Below are positions 21,520 through 32,306 of a stretch of 64,000 bases of DNA, in pieces. The DNA comes from Physcomitrium patens (Eukaryota > Streptophyta > Bryopsida > Funariales > Funariaceae). Location of the stretch: the NCBI RefSeq assembly GCF_000002425.4, contig NC_037256.1, positions 16,464,830 through 16,528,829 of the forward strand, in the 5' to 3' direction. The translations under genes and the position numbers were made by a program. Every line of letters begins with the position of its first letter. Position 1 is the stretch's first letter. The notes below the pieces were generated by a model that did not search any database, was not told where the DNA came from, and saw only the letters and a list, made by a program, of their open reading frames with translations.

Positions 21520-22429
21520 GTAATAAAATTATAGCCATTTGAAATTAAGGTGTCTTTTTAAGATATACTATTACTATTTTGAAAATATAAGAAGTTTTTT
21601 GATAGATTTTAGAGATTAAAAGATGCAACTACAAAGATAATTTTAAGATCTATATCTATTATGAAGAAATTTCTATATTTAAATTTTGTATGAAGAAGTT
21701 ATGGAGCATTGAAGACAAAATATGTAATTCAAAAGGAAAAGTGAGTCATTTTATTGATAGTAGTGATTAGAGCCATATCTTAAGTTTTTAGATGAATTTT
21801 TGGCTCAAAAGTTTTAGAAGTATGTGTTATTAGGTTAAAAAGCTATAAATCAAAATTTTATGGTATTTAAGTACTTAATTTTTGAGATATGAAGAAATTT
21901 GCATATGGATATATGTAAGCAAAGATTTGAAGCTATTGTTAGGATTTTGGCAATATCTCAAGATTTGTAATAAATTTACAATTGAAATTTGTTGTGATAG
22001 TTGTTAAAAGTATATCAATACTTCATGTAAAATTTGAGTTTGTTAAGATGGTCTGATTGTGAGATATGAATTGTTGAAGTTTAGAAAAAATTCACCTTAT
22101 GAATATACAAGATTTTATAATATTTTTATTACAATTTTAGTGATCTTTGATACTTAGGGCTGATTTATTGATGTAATTTCTTCTATAGGAACAAATTTAT
22201 GTATAAACTTGGTGTTTTTTTAATCGTGAGGCTTGTTTGAGCAATTAGTGATAGCCAAAATCTTAACACTTTTTTAAGGAAAATTCTCTCTATTCCAACA
22301 ATGGACTCAACTACCATTTGTTTCAAAATATAATCTATTACAAAACAAGCTTTTAGTATTAAAAGATTATACAAAAAAATATCTTGCAAAGCTTTTTATT
22401 TGGCATTCCAAATTTCTAACAGGTGCATT
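21520..22429. other. Flank of B1, older repeat without recognisable gene
   Basis: Starts with the GTAAT target duplication. From 21520 to about 21960 the sequence recurs at 28886-29219 and, inverted, at 29224-29383 and 30159-30423, always joined to the same end of a B LTR. Long A/T-rich stretches resemble the untranslated part of a retroelement, but I find no protein motif. Nothing supportable was seen from 21960 to 22429. Confidence 0.6.
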
Positions 22430-22602
22430 TATATGTTTTGTAAAGAAAAAGATGGAATTTTTCAAATATATATTGATTATTATAACATCAAAAAAATAAT
22501 TATGAAGAATTATTATCTATTATCTATTGTCATTGATAATAGGGCTTGTGAAATAATTTAATTATATCAAGATCTATATCAAAATAGATCTTCATAGAGT
22601 GT
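22430..22602 (+). pseudogene. Eroded RT fragment of a chromovirus
   Basis: About 170 bp that translate with FVKKKDG, an aspartate-tyrosine pair (IDYYNIKK) and a QDLYQNRS block, matching the A1 RT motifs [15 protein letters not shown] and [11 protein letters not shown]-to-T and G-to-A changes have removed most CG-containing codons. It is cut at 22602 by the D1 LTR, so D1 inserted into or recombined with this older fragment. Confidence 0.5.
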
Positions 22603-23394
22603 TGTGATTGCTCATTTGACTTATTCCAAATTAATCTAATGAGAATAAACCCATATAGGGGGATTCGAACATGGGGAATGACTAATTGCTTAAGCATTCA
22701 TGTTAGGGTCACACAATCAATTACCTTCTGAATGTATCGTCTCTATTTCTAATATTTGAACACATAAGGAAACTATAATGTCCTCCTTCATCTTATCGGT
22801 CTCTTCTTTATAGCAATTTAGTCATACCAATAACTACTATTTCTACCAATATATTCACCGTCATAATCTCCAACTGTAATACTACGCCTTCACAGCTTTC
22901 AGCATACAATTACCCTCATTTCAATCATTAGAATTCTTCACACAGAACTGCCATTTACATTACGGTGTTTCATATAAACATAGACTCATTCTCTCTGCTG
23001 AACTACAATCAGATTTCAGCATTCAATCTTTCTTCTTTTCAAATAATACCAATCACATTTCCATTCCATAATTCACTTCACAATATTCAGAAACTCTCAA
23101 TCCTCTTATTCAAAAAAATTAAAAAATAAAAGAAAAGAGGTAGCACCAAACTTACCTCGGCTGACAACTATCACAGTGATGGCCTTCGCCTCATGACTAT
23201 CACAGTCTGGCACCTTAATTAACTTCTACAACTCCTACATAGTTTCTCCTGATTCTCCAAATTCTAACCATAATTCTGTAATTAATCACTTTTAATAATT
23301 AAATTATACATCTGTCCTCTTGAATTTCTTATTATATAGACTATTAATATATTTTATCAATATCTTTCAAAAATGAATTAATATCTATTCTACA
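22603..23394 (-). repeat. 3' LTR of D1
   Basis: A 792-bp LTR, TGTGATTGCTC to TTCTACA on the plus strand, matching 41417-42207 over its whole length and 32663-33122 in part. Confidence 0.88.
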
Positions 23395-23454
23395 TAGCTC
23401 CACTTCTATCTATGCAGCGTCTTCGCAAACACTCAATTGATACCTATCTAAAAA

Positions 23455-25200
23455 CTACTTAACAAATCTCCACAAAGTTACTAGTTCCTCTGGCCCACCC
23501 AATTGATCATTTTTTGCATTATCTAATGTAAGTTCCACCAAATCTGGTTCCAACTGCAAATCTTCATCCTCTTCTAATTCTTCCATCGACTCCTTCCTCA
23601 ACTGATTTTGATAGATCTTTATTATACTCATCCAGTACACTGACTTGAGCATCCAGGTTCAAGATTTGGACATCCTGAAGTTCCAATTGTTGTTGCTGAT
23701 TCATCCATTCTGAAATATCTTCAATCGATACTTGTGACTAGTTCCTTATTGTTAATTCTTAACTGGAACTACTACTCTCGAAAATAAAAGAAATATAAGA
23801 AAATGGCACTCTAGTCAACTCAAAACAACACCACAGAATGACTTTAACTGGTGCCCCACTCCTATTCTTTTACTACTTGGTGATAATGACAACATGTTAC
23901 CCATACTATCCGTGAAAGGTAATGGGAAGTAATCTTTCTTTGTGGCCGCATTAAGTTTTTGGAAATCCTGACATATCCTCATTTTTCCATTCTTCTTTGG
24001 CACCATCACGATTGGCGACACCCATGCACTATGTAGAACAAGATAAATAAAACCTATGTCAAGAAGTTTATCCAATTCCTCTTTCACTAAAAGGGAATAT
24101 TTTGTGTTAAGCCAGTATTGTCTTTGACGAACTGGCGTAATACCCTCTTCTAAAATAATTTGGTGCTCACACACGTCAATTGGAATCCCTTTCAAATCCG
24201 CATACAACCATGCAAAGGCAGATTTGTGACAGACGAAAAACTATTTCAAAGCATCAAATTCTGTACTTATAATACCAGCATATATTTTAATTAGCTGTGG
24301 CGTTTCGTTGGTGCCCAGGTTAATGGATTGACACACAGGGTCTTCAACAACCTCTAATTTAATTATCTTCTCCTGATCTGAATATCTTGTATTATCCGAC
24401 ACATGAGAACCACCCAAATCTGGTTCCAATGTACTGACTCTATTGACTGCGAAATTACTCATCCATTTGGTAATAGCATGATCCGAGTTAGTCGCATCCT
24501 CCTGGTGCAGTAAATATTCATCGAGACTTCCACATTGGTAGACTCCTGCCTTTGCTGTTGAAGTGTTTTGTCCTACCACAAATTGCGGTGAACCTATAGT
24601 ATCGTCATCTGACTCAATCGATTGACTCTCGTTGTTCGAAGTAAATTCTGATTTTGGCAATTGAGATTCTCTATGATATTGTATCGGATATATCTGTAGA
24701 ATAATTTGGTCACGGCCTTTTCTAATTGTCAATGTGCCTCGGTCCCAATTGTTCTTAGCTTTGGCTTGATAAAGCCACGATCTGCCCAATAAAATGGGAT
24801 ACGATAATGTGGAACTCTATAATCGAAATACAATATAATCAATTTTGTATGTCAATCCCACGATTACAGTGGCAATATTTTATAAGATTCCCATTGGCTT
24901 TACCCGACTATAATCTGCCATTCGTAAGACCAATGTCGTAGGTAGTAATTGCTTTAGATCCAAGTCTTCTATTGTATCTGCATTCATTAAATTCACTCTT
25001 GAGCCACCATCGACTTGTACCCCTGGAATTAAAATGACATCGATTGATATATCAATTGTTGATGCTCCCGGATCTAGGTTTAAGCTAACTTCATGAATTT
25101 CTTTAGTATGTGATCTTCGTCATATTAGTGCTGAATTTAATGTAGATCGACATTCTGCTGCTACAGCCAAAAGTTGCTTCATTGTAATTGAAGGCTGAAT
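23455..25200 (-). pseudogene. pol: D1 protease and truncated RT
   Basis: Mostly one minus-strand frame. The protease near 25010-24870 reads VDGGSRVNLMN, then ILLGRSWLYQAKA near 24800; DGGS replaces the usual DSG, as in several plant gypsy lineages. A variable acidic linker follows. The RT start at 24207-23900 (LEEGITPVRQRQYWLN, WVSPIVMVPKKNGKMRICQDF, YFPLPFTDS) is clear. After that the RT is lost, with no YxDD, RNase H or integrase. A short acidic C-terminal piece (23652-23455) remains. An internal deletion removed at least 2 kb of normal pol. Confidence 0.78.
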
Positions 25201-25699
25201 AACATCCAAATCCTTTAGAATGTCATAGGATTCCATATTGAGGGTAATTTCCAATGCCCTCTTTCTTTTTATTGGTTTGAGTTTAACTCCGTGAGGTAAG
25301 ATATTCTTTTACCTTAGACTCGAAATTGGAACAGCAGCAGGGACTTCTTTAGAATTTTCGCCCCCGAGAGGATCTTTCAACGAATAGGACATTTCTCAGA
25401 ACTACATAGAGATCAAAACTACTTGAAACGGAACCAAAGCCTCCGTAATTGGAATCTCATTGGGTTGTGCCATCGAGTCAGGTCTCATATTGGGTACGAA
25501 ACCCGTAACAGGACCTTGATTGGATGGTCCCCTAATTGAGTCAAATTGGTCTTTTGCATTGAGATTACCCAAATGTTGAATTGGTTTTTTTTCCTTTTGC
25601 TGACTCCGAGTAAGAACGGCTTAGACACATTCCACTTGATTTATCAAAGAATCTTGAGGACCTCAATTTATCTCCTCAAATTTTTCTTGGCTTTGGATT

Positions 25700-27291
25700 T
25701 GCTGATCTCGATTATTGACATTGAACGAAGCATTACATTACTGATACGTATGCCCCGACTGCTTGCAATTTCCACAAACTAGCGTATAGTCATCACTAGC
25801 TCTGGAATTGGGACATTCATTGGCATAATGATCAATTTGTCTGCAATAGAAACAACGAAGTAGTCTTCTTGCACTCCCATCACCCATATTCGGTGTCTCT
25901 ATTGCTATATACCTACTAGGCTTGTTCCATGTAGGGTTAGAAAATGATCTTGGTTGTTCCGTTGGTACTGAGGAAACTTAATTTGATGATGTTGATGGAG
26001 CATATTATTGATACCTTTGCTGCTCCTTACCATAGTTCTAGGGGTTCGATACAGATCTCTGATTAAAATTGGAACTTTAAAAGTTATTGAATGCTCGATT
26101 TTGTCAATTAAATCGATTTCCATTCCATCCAAACGTATTTCCCGTTTGTACTTGATTGACGTCCCACTGGGTTGGTGGGATCATGGTCTGATTATTTAAT
26201 TATTGTTGTTGTCTTTGCTAATTCCAACAATTTACTGTTAGGTGCTTTTCTCTGTAAAATGTACATTGACCCATTATTTGTGAGGGTGAGGGGCATTCTG
26301 TTACAAAATGACCGTGACCCTTACAATTACTGCACCATACATTGGTCCTAGTATTAGTAGGCTTTTACCTTTTCTCCTTATCTTTGGCCATATTGACGGC
26401 CATTTCCTCCATTTTCTTTGTCAAATTCAATAACAAGGTTTCATTAGAATCTTTTAAGGCTAGCATTATTAATATCTTTGCCGTAGTTAACGCTTATTAT
26501 TGATATGAAAAATATGGAGCATACGCAATTGTCACGTTCAGTGGTATAGCTTACAATGGGGTGACATTAATTGGCCTCTGAATATTGGTATTGGAATTGG
26601 CCCATGTTTCTAACATCCATGGATAACTACCCACTAATTCGTTCCAAGTCAGATTTTGATATCTACCTTGAACTGGAATCAACATGGCTCCCCCAGTTAA
26701 AAATTGATCATAATGGCATTCCTCCCAAACCTTGGCTCTATTAAGGGATGTAGCCACCGTAACAGGTTGAGCTTCCTTTACAAACATTTTTAGCTCTGGT
26801 GGGTATAAACCATTGATTAATATGGATAAGATATATGCCTCCGATATTTGGTGATTCAACCACTTACTGAGTATATCAGCAACTCGGCCATAGTACGATT
26901 CCACTACCTCCCCTAGGATCATTTTGCTATTCATTAACCTCTCTCGAAGGTGGACTTCAAAACCAATTGGCCGAAAATGAGATAAAAAATACATTCTTCA
27001 ATGCTTTCTAGTTCAAAAATTGACCCACTAGTTGGTGGTTGTACCATTCAAACGCCGTATCTTTTAAGGTCGCTAGCAACCATCGCAATCAAATATCTTC
27101 AGTTCTGCCATTATTAGCTATACATGCTATATGAAACTTAGACAAATATTGATCAGGATCTACACCCAGAAATCTCCAAAAAGTAGGTAGTAGTGCGACA
27201 CTAGTCGTACGATCGCCTACTACACCCATTTGTACTGCAATCAGAATGGTTGGTCCTCTTGACGCCATTGAATTTCTTGTTCTCCTAAATT
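25700..27291 (-). pseudogene. gag: D1 gag with three zinc knuckles
   Basis: The capsid region near 27200-26560 contains LSKFHIACIANNG and DIWLRWLLATLKDTAFEWY, then LRERLMNSKMILGEVVESYY, a retrotransposon gag pattern of plant type. Downstream lie three cysteine-rich knuckles: CSNCKGHGHFVTECP near 26340, CFYCRQIDHYANECP near 25860, and CGNCKQSGHTYQ followed by a stop and Cys near 25780. Three knuckles are unusual for gypsy gag, which normally has one. There is one frameshift near 27005 in a T run and several stops. The N-terminal end is displaced to 32306-32108 by the palindrome. Confidence 0.75.
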
Positions 27292-27342
27292 CTATTTTAA
27301 AATAATCTTTGCTTTCGATTTACTGTTATTTTCTGCAAATAG

Positions 27343-28885
27343 TTGATTTTGCTTCTTGGGGCAGTTTCCAACTTTGTGGCTTTCTTCACTGCAATACAAG
27401 TATAGACCTTCTTCCATACATCGCTTTTTTTCTTCTAGAGTAAGAGATTTGACACATACCGCATCAATTTGCATGTCTTCTAACTCTGAGTGTGAATTCA
27501 TGCTGCTTGCTGACATAGTTGGGGCGTGACAAATCGTATATTGTCTTGAACGTTGGTCTTGGCAGCGTTGGAATAGGCGGTTATCACACTTCATAGCTTG
27601 GCTAATAGCTTCGTTGAGTGTTTGCGGATCAGGAAGAGTTAACAACAAATCCTTCACATCGTCTCTTAAATCCCAATAGAATTGACTCATCAACGCTTCT
27701 TCATCCCAATTGATGTTGCATGCTAATTGCCTGAAGTCCGATGCATAGATTGATGTAGAGCGCATCCCTTATCGTAGTGATCGGATCTTTGTTGTAGCCC
27801 ATCGAACCTTGTCTTGTTCACCAAACGCTTCCGCAAACGCCTCCAAGAAGGTTTCAAAGTTGTTTAGTATAGACGATCGTTTCTCAAACAAAGGAGCAAA
27901 TCATAATAGAGCTTGCCCTGTAAGTAAGGTTCCAACAAGCCCAACACGTGACTCCTCCGTTGAATAGCGTTCGGGCTGTAAAACTGTTATCAACCTGATA
28001 TGATTGACAAATCCTCGAAACTTGGAACACATACCATTGAACTTGTCTAGAAGGCTAACTTGGGGCTCCTTAAGTTGTAGAATTAACGGTGCTTGTCGAA
28101 CTTGAGGCAAAGTTGCTTCTCCAAGTGTAGAAGTTTGAGGCTGGTACAACCTAGATTGTGCCATCCTAGATGCTCCATCATTATGAAGCCTTGCCATGAC
28201 TCCTTCAATTTCTGCAGTTCTTTGCGATAACATATCGAGGGCATTCATGATAGCATCCAACTTGGACTCTGAACTTTCCATCATACTAATGTCTTGGCCT
28301 TCGGCCATTCTAAGAGAAGGACAGAAATGACTCTACAAGAAGATAATATTGGTTTAGAGGAGGGTACTCTGCAACCTCTAAAACGCCTTAAGAGCTTCAA
28401 AAAAAGGGATAATCCACCTTCTCTAAGAAAAATAAGACTCCATTATTGTAACAAAAGAAGTATCAGTTTAGAGGAGGGTAATCCGCAATCTCTAAAATGC
28501 TAGTACACCTTCAAGCAGAGGGATAATCCACACTCTAACGAGGAAGAAACTAGATTTGATATCTGAGATGAGTTCAGTCTCAACAAACTGTTATGGACTC
28601 AAAAATACAGGCTCGAGATCTAACAAGAAGTTCAAGAAGAACTGGGAAGAACTAGATTAATCAGATGAATACAAGAACAACATCAGAAAGGTGAACTAGA
28701 GCTCCAAGAGATGTGTTGTCGAGACTAAAGAAGTCTTCAACCTTGATTCCAAAACATACTCCTATTTAGGAAACTTTTCAAGTAACTTCTACTAATTAGG
28801 AAGCTTCTAGAAGGTTCCAGAGACTTACTTCTAGAAGGTTCTAGAAACTTGTCTCTAGAAGGTTCAAAGGACTATGTCCCTAACA
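27343..28885 (-). mobile_element. B3, truncated B copy (LTR, leader, gag)
   Basis: Minus-strand copy with a 297-bp LTR (28589-28885), a primer site after the LTR, two leader stem-loops and gag from the ATG at 28308 to the zinc knuckle (CPKKQNQ), where it stops abruptly. Pol is absent. Gag has the MAEGQDISMMESSESK start and the capsid core (KFRGFVNHIRL). It has a stop just after GQALL near 27901 and another near 27766. The LTR has one copy of the 131-bp unit that is doubled in B1 and B2. Confidence 0.85.
28589..28885 (-). repeat. LTR of B3, short form
   Basis: 297 bp; its flank GTAATAAAATTATAGCC is the same as that of the B1 5' LTR at 21520. It keeps one block of heat-shock-type repeats (TTCTAGAAGGTTCTAGAA near 28831). 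Confidence 0.88.
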
Positions 28886-29383
28886 GTAATAAAATTATAG
28901 CCATTTGAAATTAAGGTATCTTTTTAAGATATACTATTACTATTTTGAAAATATAAGAAGTTTTATGATAGATTTTAGAGATTAAAAGATGCAACTACAA
29001 AGATAATTTTAAGATCTATATCTATTATGAAGGAATTTCTATATTTAAATTTTGTATGAAGAAGTTATAGAGCATTGAAGACAAAATATGTAATTCAAAG
29101 GGAAAAGTGAGTCATTTTATTGATAGTAGTGATTGGAGCCATATCTTAAGTTTTTAGATGAATTTTTGGTTCAAAAGTTTTAGAAGTATGTATTATTAGG
29201 TTAAAAAGCTATAAATCGAAATCAACGTATTGAGATATTGCCAAAATCCTAAAAATAGCTTCAAATCCTTGCTTACATATATCCATATGCAAATTTCTTC
29301 ATATCTCAAAAATTAAGTACTTAAATACCATAAAATTTTGATTTATAGCTTTTTAACCTAATAACACATACTTCTAAAACTTT

Positions 29384-30158
29384 NNNNNNNNNNNNNNNNN
29401 NNNNNNNNNNNNNNNNNNNNNNNNNNNNNNNNNNNNNNNNNNNNNNNNNNNNNNNNNNNNNNNNNNNNNNNNNNNNNNNNNNNNNNNNNNNNNNNNNNNN
29501 NNNNNNNNNNNNNNNNNNNNNNNNNNNNNNNNNNNNNNNNNNNNNNNNNNNNNNNNNNNNNNNNNNNNNNNNNNNNNNNNNNNNNNNNNNNNNNNNNNNN
29601 NNNNNNNNNNNNNNNNNNNNNNNNNNNNNNNNNNNNNNNNNNNNNNNNNNNNNNNNNNNNNNNNNNNNNNNNNNNNNNNNNNNNNNNNNNNNNNNNNNNN
29701 NNNNNNNNNNNNNNNNNNNNNNNNNNNNNNNNNNNNNNNNNNNNNNNNNNNNNNNNNNNNNNNNNNNNNNNNNNNNNNNNNNNNNNNNNNNNNNNNNNNN
29801 NNNNNNNNNNNNNNNNNNNNNNNNNNNNNNNNNNNNNNNNNNNNNNNNNNNNNNNNNNNNNNNNNNNNNNNNNNNNNNNNNNNNNNNNNNNNNNNNNNNN
29901 NNNNNNNNNNNNNNNNNNNNNNNNNNNNNNNNNNNNNNNNNNNNNNNNNNNNNNNNNNNNNNNNNNNNNNNNNNNNNNNNNNNNNNNNNNNNNNNNNNNN
30001 NNNNNNNNNNNNNNNNNNNNNNNNNNNNNNNNNNNNNNNNNNNNNNNNNNNNNNNNNNNNNNNNNNNNNNNNNNNNNNNNNNNNNNNNNNNNNNNNNNNN
30101 NNNNNNNNNNNNNNNNNNNNNNNNNNNNNNNNNNNNNNNNNNNNNNNNNNNNNNNNNN
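29384..30158. other. Assembly gap (775 N)
   Basis: A run of N inside the right arm of the palindrome. The homologous flank of B1 (21780-21820, inverted) predicts that only about 23 bases are missing between CTTCTAAAACTTT and CTTAGATATGG, so the N count is probably an artefact of scaffolding. Confidence 0.9.
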
Positions 30159-30423
30159 CTTAGATATGGCTCCAATCACTACTATCAATAAAATGACTCA
30201 CTTATTCCCTTTGAATTACATATTTTGTCTTCAATGCTCTATAACTTCTTCATACAAAATTTAAATATAGAAATTCCTTCATAATAGATATAGATCTTAA
30301 AATTATCTTTGTAGTTGTACCTTTTAATTTCTAAAATCTATCATAAAACTTCTTATATTTTCAAAATAGTAATAGTATATCTTAAAAAAACACCTTAATT
30401 TCAAATGGCTATAATTTTATTAC

Positions 30424-30851
30424 TGTTAGAGACATAGTCCTTTGAACCTTCTAGAGACAAGTTTCTAGAACCTTCTAGAAGTAAGTCTCTGGAACCTTCT
30501 AGAAGCTTTCTAGTTTATGGAAGTTGCTTGAGAAGCTTCTTATTTGATAGAAGATGTTAGGGACATAGTCTTTAGAACCTTCTAGAGACAAGTTTCTAGA
30601 ACCTTCTAGAAGCAAGTCTCTGGAACCTTCTAGAAGCTTCCTAATTAGTAGAAGTTACTTGAAAAGTTTCCTAAATAGGAGTATATATTGGAATCAAGGT
30701 TGAAGAGTTCTTTAGTCTCGACAACACATCTCTTGGAGCTCTAGTTCACCTTTCAGGTGTTGTTCTTGTATTCATCTGATTAATCTAGTTCTTCCCAGTT
30801 CTTCTTGAACTTCTTGTTAGATCTCGAGCCTGTATTTTTGAGTCCGTAACA
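30424..30851 (+). repeat. LTR of B2
   Basis: 428 bp from TGTTAGAGACATAG to CCGTAACA. A unit of about 130 bp that begins with the LTR end itself is duplicated (second copy from about 30554). The predicted RNA start TAGTCTCGACAA is at 30713-30724, about 32 nt after TATATA at 30682. Confidence 0.9.
30463..30640 (+). promoter_or_regulatory. Perfect heat shock elements upstream of the B2 TATA box
   Basis: TTCTAGAACCTTCTAGAA at 30463-30480 and again at 30594-30611 each give four perfect TTC/GAA blocks spaced by two bases. GAACCTTCTAG at 30492 gives three, and GAACCTTCTAGAAGCTTC at 30623-30640 gives four. The TATA box is at 30682. HSF trimers bind three or more such blocks. A similar arrangement makes the Arabidopsis ONSEN element heat-inducible. 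Activity here is inference. Confidence 0.68.
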
Positions 30852-30853
30852 GT

Positions 30854-30865
30854 TTGTTAAGACTG
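30854..30865 (+). other. Self-priming primer site of B2
   Basis: TTGTTAAGACTG starts two bases after the LTR. It is complementary to the LTR sequence at 30713-30724 apart from a few positions, each of which fits a transition on one side. Confidence 0.5.
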
Positions 30866-30943
30866 AACTCACCTCAGATATCAAATCTAATTTCTTCCTC
30901 GTTAGAGTGTGGATTATCCCTCTGCTTGAAGGTGTACTAGCAT

Positions 30944-31087
30944 TTTAGAGATTGCGGATTACCCTCCTCTAAACTGATACTTCTTTTGTTACAATAATGG
31001 AGTCTTATTTTTCTTAGAGAAGATGGATTATCCCTTTTTTTGAAGCTCTTAAGGCGTTTTAGAGGTTGCAGAGTACCCTCCTCTAAA
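30944..31087 (+). other. Duplicated leader stem-loops of B2
   Basis: First stem 30944-30950 with 30967-30973 (TTTAGAG/CTCTAAA, loop containing TTGCGGATTACCC). Second stem 31058-31065 with 31080-31087 (TTTAGAGG/CCTCTAAA, loop TTGCAGAGTACCC). Each is preceded by GTGGATTATCC or ATGGATTATCC about 35 nt upstream, so the repeated unit is about 75-115 nt. Confidence 0.55.
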
Positions 31088-31131
31088 CCAATATTATCTT
31101 CTTGTAGAGTCATTTCTGTCCTTCTCTTAGA

Positions 31132-32098
31132 ATGGCCGAAGGCCAAGACATTAGTATGATGGAAAGTTCAGAGTCCAAATTGGATGCTATCATGAATGCC
31201 CTCGATATGTTATCGCAAAGAACTGCAGAAATTGAAGGAGTCATGGCAAGGCTTCATAATGATGGAGCATCTAGGATGGCACAATCTAGGTTGTACCAGC
31301 CTCAAACTTCTACACTTGGAGAAGCAACTTTGCCTCAAGTTCGACAAGCACCGTTAATTCTACAACATAAGGAGCCCCGAGTTAGCCTTCTAGACAAGTT
31401 CAATGGTATGTGTTCCAAGTTTCGAGGATTTGTCAATCATATCAGGTTGATAACAGTTTTACAGCCCGAACGCTATTCAACGGAGGAGTCACGTGTTGGG
31501 CTTGTTGGAACCTTACTTACAGGGCAAGCTCTATCATGATTTGCTCCTTTGTTTGAGAAACGATCGTCCATACTAAACAACTTTGAAACCTTCTTGGAGG
31601 CGTTTGCGGAAGCGTTTGGTGAACAAGACAAGGTTCGATGGACTACAACAAAGATCCGGTCACTACGATAAGGGATGCGCTCTACATCAGTCTATGCATC
31701 GGACTTCAGGCAATTAGCATGCAACATCAATTGGGATGAAGAAGCGTTGATGAGTCAATTCTATTGGGGTTTAAGGGACGATGTGAAGGATTTGTTGTTA
31801 ACTCTTCCTGATCCGCAAACACTCAACGAAGCTATTAGCCAAGCTATGAAGTGTGATAACCGCCTATTTCAATGCCGCCTAGACCAACGTTCAAGACAAC
31901 ATACGGTTTGCCACGCCCTAACTATGACGGCAAGCAGCATGAATTCACACTCAAAGTTAGAAGACATGCAAATTGATGCGGTATGTGTCAAATCCCTTAC
32001 TCTAGAAGAAAAAAAGCAACGTATGGAAGAAGGTCTATACTTGTATTGCAGTGAAGAAAGCCACAAAGTTGAAAACTGCCCCAAGAAGCAAAATCAAC
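31132..32098 (+). pseudogene. gag: B2 gag, truncated after the zinc knuckle
   Basis: ATG at 31132, one frame of about 322 codons to the truncation. A Ser-rich start and helical region are followed by the capsid domain (KFNGMCSKFRGFVNHIRL near 31400; WGLRDDVKDLLLTLPDP near 31770) and a knuckle near 32040 reading YLYCSEESHKVENCPKK, with the first Cys changed to Tyr. Two stops, TGA at 31537 and TAA near 31669, fit TGG-to-TGA and CAA-to-TAA. It is the most readable B gag in the window. Confidence 0.85.
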
Positions 32099-32107
32099 GT
32101 ATTCTAT

Positions 32108-32306
32108 AAAACATCAAATTTTGAAATATAATACAGTTATCTTTATTGGTGACCAATTTGTACCAATTTGAAGAGCCACTATTGCTCGTTTCAGCGATAC
32201 CCCCTTTTGAAAAAATACCCAATGGAGTACCAAATTCTTCTACGCCTCCTTCTCTTTCAATTAACGGCCTTAAGATTTCCACTGGAATGTTAACAAAATT
32301 TCCCAC
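32108..32306 (-). pseudogene. N-terminal part of the D1 gag frame
   Basis: Minus-strand frame with GNFVNIPVEILRPLIEREGG and FGTPLGIFSKGG. D2 has the same frame at 41036-40611, where it runs without break into the gag region, so this is the start of D gag cut off by the palindrome. The opposite strand is also open in both copies, but it has no link to gag and I treat it as a shadow. Confidence 0.6.

Larger units (their letters stand above)
27343..32098. repeat. Palindrome of two truncated B copies inside D1
   Basis: Left arm: B3 (27343-28885, minus) plus 334 bp of flank. Right arm: flank plus B2 (30424-32098, plus). The arms end at the same B position (AAGCAAAATCAAC on the gag strand), carry the same LTR and flank junction, and are separated by a loop of about 120 bases near 29220-29338. 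They differ by point changes and by a 131-bp length difference in the LTR. The N run lies in the right arm. Confidence 0.8.
30424..32098 (+). mobile_element. B2, truncated B copy (LTR, leader, gag)
   Basis: Plus-strand mirror of B3. It has an LTR at 30424-30851, a primer site at 30854-30865, two leader stem-loops and gag from 31132, truncated at the same base as B3. It is the best preserved example of the B promoter and leader in the window. Confidence 0.87.

Noticed and set aside
29321-30188. Long ORFs on the minus strand
   Set aside because: They consist of N bases.
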